From positions 172,932,807-172,996,806 of the forward strand of contig CM061141.1 of NCBI GenBank assembly GCA_030789695.1: a stretch of 64,000 nucleotides of DNA. Reading direction: 5' to 3'. The position numbers and the translations under genes were made by a program. The DNA is from Scilla litardierei. Taxonomy: Eukaryota > Streptophyta > Magnoliopsida > Asparagales > Asparagaceae. Positions 39,430-49,404 of the stretch are shown here, piece after piece; within the stretch, counting starts at the first letter, position 1; each line of letters starts with the position of its first letter. The notes beneath the pieces are model-generated. The model was not told the origin of the DNA. It saw only the letters and a list, made by a program, of their open reading frames with translations, and made no database searches.

Positions 39430-41164
39430 CACCACAGGATGCTGAGCTCAGACCAGTAACCTCTCCCCTCCTTCAATCCCCTAAAAAGGACATTACAGGA
39501 GAAATATCATTAAATTTCGTACGTATTAGGGAGGTACTGGGTAGAAAAAGCACTGTCGACGACGATGACTTTGCGTTCGATATTGCTGTTCACATCGCTC
39601 AATGCGACGATGATATCGATCCACGATCTCTAGCTGAATGCAAATGCAGAGATGATTGGCCAAAGTGGAACAAAGCAATAGGAGTAGAGCTGGACTCACT
39701 CTTGAAACGCAAAGTCTATGGAGCAGTAGTCCAGACACCAAGAGGTGTAAAACCTGTGGGATATAATTGGGTATTTGTAAGGAAAAGAAATGAGAATAAT
39801 CAGATCATACGCTACAAAGCACGGCTTGTAGCTCAAGGATTTTTCCAACGACCGGGGATAGATTATTAAGAAACATTTTCCCGGTTATGGATGCGATCAC
39901 ATTCCGATTCATAATAAGCTTAACATCAATGGAAGGCCTAGAAATGCAGCTCATGGACGTTGTGACTGCATATCTAAATGGCAATATAGATAAAGATATC
40001 TATATGAACCTTCCAGATGGTTTCAAAATACCAACAGAAATAAAAGATAGACCTCGGGACGTCTTTTCTATTAAGCTTCAAAGATCATTATAAGGTATTA
40101 AACAATCGGAAAAAATGTGGTATAATAGACTAAGTGAATTCCTTGTTCAACAAGGTTTCACCAATAATGAAGTCTGCCCGTGTATTTTCATTAAAACTAC
40201 GGGAACATGATTCGTATTAATAGCCGTCTATGTAGACGACTTAAATATCATCGGATCTCCTGCAGAAATTGAAGATATATCTGCAAGCCTCAAAATAACA
40301 TTTGAAATGATAGACTTAGGCAAGACTAAATATTGTCTTGGCTTACAAATAGAACACCTCAGCGGAGGAATCCTGCTAAACCAATCCACATACACAAGGA
40401 AATTACTTAAAATTTCCATATGGATAATTGTCATCCTCTAAGTACACCAATGGTCGTTAGATCATTGGATGTACACAAAGACCCATTCCGGCCGCTGGAA
40501 GAGGGGGAGGAAACATTAGGTCCTGAAGTACCTTACCTTAGTGTCATTAGAGCACTACTATATCTGGCAACCTGCATGCATCCCGACATAGCGTTCGTAG
40601 TCATCCTACTAGCCAGATACAGTTTAGCGCCCACAAAGCGCCACTGGAATGGAGCAAAGCAGCTTCTGCGCTACCTCCAAGGATACAGGTTACAAGTCTG
40701 ATCCACATACCGAGAATCACAGGCTGGTGTTCATTTTCGATGATATGGCCATCTCCTGGAAATCTTTGAAGCATACCACCACAGCAGTCTCATCCAACCT
40801 CTCAGAGCTCCTGGAGATCCATGAAGCTAGCAGAGAATGTGTCTGGCTTCGTTCAATCATTCATCACATTCTAGTGACGCCCGGCCTGAAGACGGACGAT
40901 CTTGAGCCAACCATATTATTTGAAGATAATGCAGCTTGTATAGCTCACCTACAAGATGGTTATATCAAGGGCGATAGGATGAATCACATCTCTCCCAAGT
41001 TCTTCTGGATGCACGAGCTACAAGAGCAGAAGCAAATTGAAGTACATCAGATTCAGTCTTATAATAATTTAGCTGATCTGTTTACAGAGGCATTGCCTAG
41101 ATGTACTTTTAGAAAGCTTGTAAAAGATATAGGGATGCGACAGCTAAAAGACCTACAAGCCTGA
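39430..41164 (+). pseudogene. Copia reverse transcriptase and RNase H, broken
   Basis: Conserved copia RT blocks appear in order: VGYNWVFVRKRNENN and YKARLVAQGF (39757-39843), then a stop at about 39868 and a frame change, MQLMDVVTAYLNG (39943-39981), another stop near 40092, QQGFTNNEVCPCIF, and the catalytic YVDDLNIIG (YVDD at 40229-40240). After a further frame change near 40400 the block PYLSVIRALLYLATCMHPDI follows. RNase H continues at 40720-41164 with ISWKSLKHTTTAVSS, EASRECVWLRSI, ILFEDNAACIAHL and the terminal NLADLFTEALPRCTF. The active-site Asp pair is intact but the reading frame is broken at least five times. Confidence 0.9.
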
Positions 41165-41350
41165 AGCTTGTATGGATCAGGGGGAGTCATTTGTGTATTG
41201 TACTCTTTTTCCTTAAGCTGTTGGTTTTCCCACTAGGTTTTGCACAGCTAAGGTTTTAACGAGGCAAAACACAGTAACTCTGGATCCAGCAGTATCAACC
41301 CCATATTAGCAAATTGGATCCTGAAGAATTTGTATGCTAAGAATGGATGG

Positions 41351-41361
41351 ATGAGGGGGAG
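41351..41361 (+). promoter_or_regulatory. Polypurine tract of short-LTR copia
   Basis: ATGAGGGGGAG sits directly 5' of the 3' LTR start (41362), the expected plus-strand primer position. Confidence 0.85.
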
Positions 41362-41522
41362 TGTTATGAATGGGGGAGACCTTTGGTCTCCATCCACTAT
41401 CATCCACCATTAAACCCACTCTTAGTGGGTGTCCCTTGGGTTCCAATGGACACAACTCTCATATGATATTATATATGGCTATGGCATCAACCATAAGCCT
41501 ACACTTCTTACAAATCTCAATA
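41362..41522 (+). repeat. 3' LTR of short-LTR copia
   Basis: 161 bp, matches 34921-35085. Differences cluster after TCCCTTGGGTTC. Ends CAAATCTCAATA followed by the target duplication AGAAG. Confidence 0.93.
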
Positions 41523-41921
41523 AGAAGACAAAATTAGGCTTCAAAAATCATATTATTTAATAAAAAGATCCATATCTTCAATAAAATGTAAAAAATAGCA
41601 CTGAGCTCAGAAAAATCCGTAAAAATGTCCGTCGGGAGATCGTCATCTTTAACTGAAAAATAAGAGAAGACAAAATTTGGCTATAAAAATCATATCATTT
41701 AATCTAAATATCCATATCTTTCAGAAAATGTAGAAAATAGCTCGAAGCTAAGAAAAATCTGCAAAAATGTCCGTTGTAATTAGGAGATCTCCATCTTAAT
41801 TTGTAAAGTAAGAGAAGACAAAATTAGGCCAAAAAATCATATCATTTAATAAAAAGATGCATATCTTCCAAAACACGTAGAAAATAGCTCGAGGTCAGAA
41901 AAATCTGTAAATATGTTCGTC
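41523..41921. repeat. AT-rich ~147-bp satellite, third block
   Basis: Less than three monomers continuing the array beyond the copia insertion. It breaks off inside a monomer at AAATATGTTCGT|CC, where a GC-rich element begins. Confidence 0.93.
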
Positions 41922-43199
41922 CTATTTACGGGTGTTTTCTCACCACTGAATCGTTGACCGACGACTGTTCAGTCAACATGGTCAAGGGGTCGGTTGGGAT
42001 CCCATGGACACACCAAGCTCACGTGCACTCAGCGTGAGTCGGAGATGGAATCGAGGTCGAGTGTTGGTCTTTGGATGAAGCGGAGCTGAGGGGAGGCCTC
42101 GGCTCTGTTCGATGGGCTCGGCCTCGGTTGTGCGTGCGTCGAGGGGTATCCTCGGCGCTTCGATTGTATCTCGGTCTTCGGTCAGTCACCACACCCGATA
42201 GCAGTGAGGGTGGTCATCGGGCGCTGAGGGGTAGCCTCGGCGCCTCAGTCAGCTTCTTCCTGAATAGACGAGAAACTCGTCAGGGTGACCGGACCTTGGT
42301 TCCGGTCGAATCCCCACCGATGCCTAAGTCAGATCAGGGTCTGAGGAGTACTCGGTGGGGTAGGTATGACTCGAGAGGAGATCGATACACTGACCCTCGG
42401 TGCGAATAGGGGAAGGGAGAGAAATGGCAGAAAACCAAAGTCGTTGATGGAATACCTCAGATTTGGGTCCCTGGGATTCGATCCCGTGATTCGTTGTCCT
42501 TCCAGTCCTGTTATAGGGTCTTCGCCACGATTGCCCCCGATCCACGTTCCCCGTCCGCCTCCTTTCATGCCCCTGCGATCCGCCTCCCTCTCCGCCCTGA
42601 CGTGCATCGTGGGGAGGCATTTACTAACGGGCCTCTTAATGGACATTAAGGGGCTGCGGGTTCAAGGGAACGGCTATTTCCATGGAGCACGAGCTGATCG
42701 TGGATCCTTGGGGGCAGATTGGCCGGGCCTCGAGTTTTATCCGTGGGCCTCGTCAGGCGGGCCCAACCTTGTTCATGGGCTTCCTGTTCATGGCCGGGCC
42801 TCGTGTCTCTGCTTCTTGGGCTTCTCTAAAATAGTCGTATCAATTGCCCCATCGTCCGGGCCGTTCGGTCTCAGCCGGTCCGGTTTGGGCGATGTGACTG
42901 TTGGGGGGTTTTGACAGGCGCGTTAGTCGAGGTGTGCTCATTAAATGGGGGTCATCATGACATGGCCCGTTCGATCTCCTCCCGGTGCGGGTTTCGAAAC
43001 GCTGCCGATCCTCTGATGCTGCCACGTGTTCCTCTCCGGACGATTTGTATTCCTCGATTGCTTTGCATATAAAGACGTCGGCTTCCCAAACTTCAATCCT
43101 TTCGCGCTCTTCTGATCTTGGTTTCGAAAGCTCCCTCTTTCCATCGTCCTTCTCCCTTCAGCTCCTTCTCAATGTAACCTCCTTCTCTTCTTTTGCCCC
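41922..43199 (+). mobile_element. GC-rich LTR/promoter-like region upstream of the gag-like gene
   Basis: Base composition changes abruptly from the AT-rich satellite. The motif CCCACCGATGCCTAAGTCAG (about 42314-42333) is shared with 29345-30290, suggesting the same LTR family. Repeated GGGCCTCG patches, a G-box CACGTG (43023-43028) and a TATA box (43068-43073) precede a pyrimidine-rich leader and the ATG at 43200. I read it as an LTR or 5' region of a non-autonomous retroelement. A host promoter is the alternative. Overlapping ORFs on both strands (for example 42366-42914) show no domain. Confidence 0.45.
43068..43073 (+). promoter_or_regulatory. TATA box (TATAAA)
   Basis: GCATATAAAGACGTCGG lies 132 bp before the ATG at 43200, with a G-box 40 bp upstream and a C/T-rich leader downstream, a normal plant promoter layout. 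Confidence 0.6.
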
Positions 43200-43380
43200 A
43201 TGGCTACGCTTAGAATAGGCAACTCGGCGTCGGGATCTAGGGACCCCCCGGTGCCCGAGTCCGGTAATGTCCAACCTTTGGGACCTGGTGTCCCATCAGG
43301 GTCTCGCCATGTTCAGGACAAGGGGAAAAGGAAGCTTTTCACGGACCCCGTCGGCGATGACATGGCTCAGGCCGTCGAGA
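43200..43380 (+). CDS. Gag-like protein, N-terminal part (interrupted by gap)
   Basis: The ATG at 43200 follows TTTTGCCCC and opens a frame (MATLRIGNSASG..., then KGKRKLFTDPVGDDMAQAVE) that is open until the assembly gap. The segment is Gly/Pro/Ser-rich and low in complexity, without a recognisable domain. Its position after a promoter-like region and before a coiled-coil exon suggests the gag-like gene of a non-autonomous LTR element, but this is inference. The length and frame across the gap are unknown. Confidence 0.45.
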
Positions 43381-43880
43381 NNNNNNNNNNNNNNNNNNNN
43401 NNNNNNNNNNNNNNNNNNNNNNNNNNNNNNNNNNNNNNNNNNNNNNNNNNNNNNNNNNNNNNNNNNNNNNNNNNNNNNNNNNNNNNNNNNNNNNNNNNNN
43501 NNNNNNNNNNNNNNNNNNNNNNNNNNNNNNNNNNNNNNNNNNNNNNNNNNNNNNNNNNNNNNNNNNNNNNNNNNNNNNNNNNNNNNNNNNNNNNNNNNNN
43601 NNNNNNNNNNNNNNNNNNNNNNNNNNNNNNNNNNNNNNNNNNNNNNNNNNNNNNNNNNNNNNNNNNNNNNNNNNNNNNNNNNNNNNNNNNNNNNNNNNNN
43701 NNNNNNNNNNNNNNNNNNNNNNNNNNNNNNNNNNNNNNNNNNNNNNNNNNNNNNNNNNNNNNNNNNNNNNNNNNNNNNNNNNNNNNNNNNNNNNNNNNNN
43801 NNNNNNNNNNNNNNNNNNNNNNNNNNNNNNNNNNNNNNNNNNNNNNNNNNNNNNNNNNNNNNNNNNNNNNNNNNNNNNNN
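43381..43880. other. Assembly gap, 500 N
   Basis: Exactly 500 N. The round number suggests a scaffold placeholder, so true distance and reading frame across it are unknown. Confidence 1.
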
Positions 43881-44332
43881 AATTGACATTGAAAGGCTCG
43901 CTAACTCAGTTGTTTATGGCAGTTACCAGGTTAACTACTAATGTCGTCTCTTTGTGCTTTTGCCTTACTCTTACAGTCTTACTTATCCATGATTCCCTGC
44001 AGACATCATTGGTCGGGGCGCAATTGCGTCGTCGAGTGGTACAATTGTTGATTGCCAAGCGGATAAAGGCGGTTTCATTCAAATCTCAGCTTAAGGATTT
44101 GAAGGAGCAGCTGATGAAAGAGAGGGACCACAGATCTCAGGCGGAGTGGGAGGTTGCGAAAGCTAAAGATCGGGCGGCCTCAATGTCAGCGGTTCGGAAG
44201 AGCACCGAAGAGCGATGGTATGTAGAGAAGAGCAGTCTCCTGGCTCGTATAGCCGAGTTAGAGAGACACTCGCTTCCTCCAAACTCGATTGAAGATGTGA
44301 GGCATGAGGCTGAGGCGAGGAAGCGTCAGTGA
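43881..44332 (+). CDS. Coiled-coil protein, 3' part in two exons (gag-like)
   Basis: Bases 43882-43929 read IDIERLANSVVYGSYQ, then a GT-AG intron (43930-44002; donor CAG|GTTAAC, branch-like TACTAAT, acceptor CCCTGCAG). Exon two starts in phase at 44003 with TSLVGAQLRRRVVQ and continues to a stop at 44330-44332. The downstream part is strongly charged and heptad-like (KSQLKDLKEQLMKERDHRSQ; SSLLARIAELERHS), which predicts a long coiled coil. It probably belongs to the same gene as 43200-43380. The family is not firmly identified. Coiled-coil gag-like proteins of non-autonomous plant retroelements are the best guess. Confidence 0.5.
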
Positions 44333-44339
44333 TCTGGTT

Positions 44340-45366
44340 GGGAGTCCGGTGGAGGATCGGCCAAAACGTAGGACGGTTTGGCTACCAACGCGCCCTCCAG
44401 CGAGGCGTCTGTGTGAATCATGGCATCTTAGTACACCAAATGTTTTTTATATTTTGAGAGGTGAACATGTGATGGTGTATGCGTTCGTAATGAACCCCGA
44501 ACATTCAATTGGTAATGAACACCGTCTGGTGCAGTCTTTTACCGTTTGTTAGATAAATATCTGTTTGCCAACCATTAGTGATCTTCGTACAGCGATTGTT
44601 TAATTTCTTGTGTCTATTAAAACTATTAGCATACATCCATCATAGAAATGGACATGGATGGTGTGAAATATCGAAGCTGCCCAGGAATATACTTAGTGCA
44701 CGTGAACTGCGTTGTAATTGAGATTAGCATCACAGTGTACCAGATATACAATTTTTTCTCATTGCGCACACCTGTCACACCTTTTACCTGATGTGTATGG
44801 ATGAATCTGATTTGTCAGTATGTTTCATTGGAGTCATTTTCTACAGCATTCACATAGCCTCTACATGCATCGACATTGTTACGTATAGAGTTTTCCTTTA
44901 AATAAACTTAGGATATTGGACTTATGCCATAAATTCAAGAAGACCAATCGTCAAGGAGACAAAGATTCAAGAATACGAAGAGGTGGAAATCACTTCATGC
45001 AACATAAATAACACCTTTAATGTAGTATACCATAGGTCTTCAACATCAATAACATACCAAAGCACACAATTATGAGTCCAACTCTTAGCATTCTCCTTTA
45101 TAGCATTTGTGCGCGGTGAGCAAATTTTTAATACTGTAACATAAATTGCTCAAAGCGCACAACTGGCAAAATTACGCCAGGCGTGCGAATTTAGCAATTT
45201 TGTATCCCATAACATAAATGTTCAACAAGCACAACAAGTAAAGCCATTATGACGCGTTGAGTTCCCGTTGTACAGAAATCCCATAAATTTTGTACACAAA
45301 TCCCAAAAATTTCAGTATATACTTTCATTATATACTCGGACACTACATTAGCACAAAATTATACAT
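44340..45366. other. Intergenic, with dyad-motif copies
   Basis: No gene seen. At 45107-45128 TTGTGCGCGGTGAGCAAATT and at about 45144-45173 AATTGCTCAAAGCGCACAAC followed by TGGCAAAATT are the leftmost members of the dyad motif spread over 45-60 kb. The two face each other. They lie just beyond the 3' end of the minus-strand MULE-OTU gene and could be part of its terminus. Confidence 0.6.
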
Positions 45367-48267
45367 TCAATCACCTGATGATATAGTAAGTACAGAGGGA
45401 TATTTGCCTACATCTTTACCGATTAATTTCTCGAATTGTCGCATCCTATCTTCAAGGCCCTCCACCCATCCTTTGGCCGCAGGTAGGCGGTTAGCCGTCC
45501 AATGCCTTATTACCGGTGGGACGGGGCTTCTATCTTTAAGTTGAATCTTTACAAAGTGATTATTATTTACAAAACCTATGGTGAAGGGAACACATTTCGT
45601 ACCTTGGTCTGGTCCTGATCTTAACGGAAAAAAAGAAAGACATTGTTGCCTGGACAGCAGATGTATTACACAGTTATAACAACTTGAGATTATATGTCCA
45701 ACTTCTGGGAATGTCATCCAATATTGCTTCGGGGGTGGTCAAGCATATAGCTAATTGAGTCTTCCTGTTCCTGTACAATTTCCTCACCCATCACCTTTCT
45801 GTACAGATCATAGTGGTCACGCAGCTCTGTAAGCAAGTGTCTTTTGACCACCATCCACTGGTCCTCTCCCATGCCTAGATGTGAAGATAAAACCCTGTAA
45901 CCACAGTTCTCATCTGCCTTCACATCTGTGACGTTCAATATATATTTGGTGATTACATCGGGGAATTGATCAATATAAGGTATTCCTCCTTGAACGGCTC
46001 TAGCGTCCTTAGCTGCATAATTTGCTGCTGCAAATGAAGCTGTAGCAGAAACGACAGACATACTGCCAGATGGCCCGGATATGCCAGTTGGTTTCTTTCT
46101 AGCACGTTGAGGAGAAATTGGTGGAGTAGACGTATTTTTGATTCTTTGGGACCGTCTCGGCTGGACACGGCCGACGCTTTCTTGTTTCGATGAGACTTCA
46201 TTTGGAATTTGAGCAGAGCAACTAACCGCATCGGCTAAGACATTATCAAAATGAGCTGGATCAATGGGGGTGGCTGTATCTGCATTTGTCAAATTATTAT
46301 CCCTTTTTCTTCTTCCATTGAACAGGACATTAACTTGCGGCTCTGTAATCAAATTTGTCGCTGGGGTAGCTAGCTCTTTCAACTTAATTAACAACTCCTG
46401 CTTCCTCGGCCCATCAAGTTGAACATAGAGCTTGTGTATGCGCTCTAATTTAGCATGTATACGCCCATCTTCTTCAGACATCAATTCCTTCTTAGCCTCC
46501 ATGTCTAGCTGCTTCCAATGAGCTTTTACAGCATATAAGGGAATGTGGCAATTTTCCCTTATGAATTCTCCAATCTCATTGGCACATGGTACACCATAAA
46601 TCATTCTTGCCAGACAATCACCTGCGCATTGGTCCATTCCAATAGAGTCAGATTTATCAGCTTCCACAGACATTATCTTCAACGCCGCAGCGGATGTAAA
46701 TCCTATCAGCTCCCTGAACAAGAAACCATGTACATTATGTTGCAACATGATCTTAGATTTCTCGAATGATGCCTTGATCTCGATATGCTGCCCCTCTAAT
46801 GATTCATGTATGGTTGGCCAAGAAGCGGATAAACTGCAGGCCGATGAACCCAATGCCTTTTTAAGCTTAGAATGTTCAGTCTGGGCTCTTTTGGTTTGCG
46901 CTCTGTTGGTACTGACATTTCCAAAGTGCAGATTGCCATCTGTCCATACATAAATAAACTTCTCCTTGTACTTGTCCAGCCAAGATGTCTTCACATAGCT
47001 CACGGCCCTTGTGTAATCTTTGATGCCTTCAGTTTAGCAACATACTCCTCCTCCTTGCGTGCCCCCACCAATAAATTCCAGCTAGATAAGAAACCTAACC
47101 ATTTTTCTTGATCTTCAAAAGAGGGCTGGCATTTTTGGTAATATTTTTGGATATGTGCATTCTACATAATTGGTGCACCGCAAGGGGAAATACATTGCCA
47201 ATGGCATTCATAAGTGCTGGCTCCAGTGCTGTCAAAATTACATGTGGCATCCTGTATCCATGTAGCAAAGAGCTCAACTTCTCCAAGGCCCACAAGTAGT
47301 TATCCTCACGTATGGACTCCGTGTAACAAAATGCAGCTGCGAACTGAATATCTGTGGACGTCACCCCATACAACTCCATCAATGGTGGCCTGTTGCGGTT
47401 GTTCTTCAACGCGCAGTTGATAACCAGAATATCTGGAAATTTTCGTAATAAAGCAACCGACTGCGGATGTGCCAAAATATATTCATCACTGCATTTGTCT
47501 CTCCATCCACTTCATGATACACAATGTAATTACGCGCTGTCACTAGATTAATGAGTAGCTGCATTTCTGCTCTCCAGGCCATTTTCCCTGCCTTCATCCT
47601 CTGTCTTGCTTTATAAATAGTGTTGATTGTGGTAGATATTGCATTATCATTTTCCTTCAGGTATTTCACGATTTCCCCTGGCCTAAGCAATCTACTTGAC
47701 AAGTCTCTCACTGTGGCCATCTTCCACTCCTAATCTCCCCTCATCTGGATGTCGCTCAATGTACATTGCGGGTTTATGGTTTTGATTTCCACGTACAACT
47801 GTCAAAATCCACTTATCTGTTGCCACACCATTAGCACTCAAGTAGAAGGGACATGAACACTTCTTGCTTCGAGTTGATATTTTGGCCGATATATTCGGCC
47901 TGTGTGGCCGATATGTCCCACTTCTTTCACAACAAAAATAATAAGTTGGGACCCTATTGCCCTTTGTACTCATATTTGATGATTTTGTATCAACCAAATT
48001 CCCGGTTTTCACCCCGACCGCTTTAACCCATTTACCAAGCTCTTCTATGCTGGGGAAAATTTTATTTGTTGTGAACTGATTTGTATAATCTTCATTAACC
48101 TCTGAGCCTTCAACAATACGCTGAATTAAGTACCACATACTAACATAGTCACTAAATGTTTTCCTTTATTTTCTAGTAAATTAGTCAGTTAACAAAGCGA
48201 AATAATTTCTAACCTTTGCTTCTTTGTCCGCTTCATCCCAGATCCCCTCAATGTGTACCGAGTCCAT
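45367..48267 (-). pseudogene. FAR1-MULE transposase-SWIM-OTU gene, decayed
   Basis: Read on the minus strand. A first exon of 18 codons (48267-48214, starts MDSVHIEGIW) ends at a GT donor. The acceptor CAG at 48123-48121 joins in frame to a FAR1 zinc-cluster domain (CERSGTYR, KKCSCPFYL, TVVRGNQNH). A one-base shift near 47730 leads to MATVRDLSSRLLRPGEIVK, another near 47475 to the Mutator transposase core (FPDILVINC, YGVTSTDIQFA, EDNYLWALEKL, HQLCRMHISKNI). After a break at 47095-47003, a 429-codon frame has HIEIKASFEKS, a SWIM-like finger (CLARMIYGVPCANEI) and the OTU start DENCGYR. A last shift near 45715 gives the OTU end (NNNHFVKI, catalytic His). Two DDE aspartates are replaced: N at 47416-47418 and A at 47227-47229. 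The OTU Cys and His remain. The transposase is dead. Confidence 0.88.
48120..48267 (-). other. First intron of the FAR1-MULE-OTU gene with its 18-codon exon
   Basis: Exon 48267-48214, intron 48213-48121 (93 nt, GTTAGAA...TTAATTCAG), joined without frame change to RIVEGSEVNEDY. The three plus-strand FAR1 copies have an intron at the same place in the protein (just before the MDFT/EDYT motif), which supports the model. Confidence 0.65.
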
Positions 48268-48711
48268 CTCAATCTTCGTAATTTCTACGCAATCATGTAC
48301 CAAATGTACATTGCAGCAATCAATTTCTGAAATTATTAATAAATACCAAATTAATTAGCATCAATTAATGGCTTACCAACTTTACGATGCAATGCATCCG
48401 CAGTCGACTATTTTAGGGCACCCCAACCCAATGACACAACTCTTTTGCTCTGCCTTAAGGATCTTCATTTGATATAAGCAGGAACTCTTATAGTATATAT
48501 AGATCAGCGAATTAGAATAATTTCTGTTGATCAAACCCTATCTTGTTAGCTTTTCGCGCCTTAGGTCACAAAACTGATCGCATATGGAAGCTGTTATGCT
48601 GCCTTTGTATATACGGATGCGTAAAAATATTGGTTCATATTGTAAATTACTCATCGCGAACAATGGGATGGCAAAAATGTAAAAGTTCTCCTCTGTGAAC
48701 CGTTTAGCTGT
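48268..48711. other. Intergenic, nothing recognised
   Basis: 5' flank of the minus-strand FAR1-MULE-OTU gene. No gene or clear promoter motif seen. Confidence 0.5.
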
Positions 48712-49040
48712 TTGCTCACTGCGCACAACCACGAAAAACTCAGAATTGCTCACCGCACACAACCACGCAAAACTCGGAATTGCTCACCGCACACAACCAA
48801 TAAAAACTCAGAATTGCTCAGCGCACACAACCACGCAAACCTCGGAATTTCTCAGCACACAAAACCATGCAAAACTTGAAATTGCTCACCGCACATAACC
48901 ACTCAAAACTCGGAATTGCTCAGCGCACACAACAACGTAAAACTCGGAATTGCTCAGCGCACAAAACCACGCAAAACTCGGAATTGCTCACCGCACATAA
49001 CCACGCAAAACTCGTAATTGCTCACCGTACACAACCATTT
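48712..49040. repeat. Minisatellite, ~34-35-bp units of the dyad motif
   Basis: About nine tandem units containing AATTGCTCACCGCACACAAC followed by CACGCAAAACTCGG. CACCGCACACAA and CAGCGCACACAA variants are mixed. All units face one way, towards the right. They are tandem relatives of the single dyad motifs found elsewhere in 45-60 kb and lie just upstream of the minus-strand MULE-OTU gene. The small ORF here is a repeat translation. Confidence 0.9.
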
Positions 49041-49404
49041 TGATCAAGTCCACGTGCACATGTGGACGGGTTATTTGCTGGTAATATTTCAAACTAGACT
49101 TGTTTACTCAACCAGCACAACGGGTAAATTATTGTAGACCCAATAGGACCCGATAGGACCCGAAATTGTCCCGTGATACCTTCTACTCGCAGCGAATTGA
49201 CAGACAATCACACAGATTGCCAGTGGAATTTCAAACGGCAAGTTTTTTCAAAGATTGATCCAGTCACCCAGACCGAATTCCAAAAGATTTGATTTTTATT
49301 TCATTACTCGAAGGATACATCACTTAGTCAACTGGTGCGATCAAACAAAGAGTTGAATCGAGAGCGATCGATTTAGGGGTTTTGGACCTAAATTTTTCGA
49401 AATC

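Larger units (their letters stand above)
34921..41522 (+). mobile_element. Ty1/copia element with very short LTRs, complete ends, dead coding region
   Basis: The element is 6.6 kb. Its LTRs are about 165 bp (34921-35085) and 161 bp (41362-41522), and it is flanked by the 5-bp target duplication AGAAG (34916-34920, 41523-41527). Joining the flanks restores a normal satellite monomer (ATAAGAGAAGACAAAATTAG), which proves the insertion and its limits. The order is leader, gag, protease, integrase remnant, RT, RNase H, polypurine tract. Gag resembles the Retrofit/Ale-type copia gag (family knowledge). The LTR ends are TG...TA rather than TG...CA. The LTRs differ at roughly ten positions plus small indels, so the insertion is not recent. 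Stops, frameshifts and a missing integrase core show it cannot move by itself. Confidence 0.95.

Noticed and set aside
42300..42340. Possible tRNA B-box (GGTCGAATCCCC) near 42303
   Set aside because: No matching A box or cloverleaf around it. It belongs to an LTR-like stretch whose neighbouring motif is shared with 29.5 kb.
43200..43941. Long ORFs running through the N block
   Set aside because: The N run was translated as open sequence. Only the parts outside 43381-43880 carry information.
48695..48898. 67-codon ORF with repeated ELLTAHNHAK-like words
   Set aside because: Translation of the 35-bp minisatellite.
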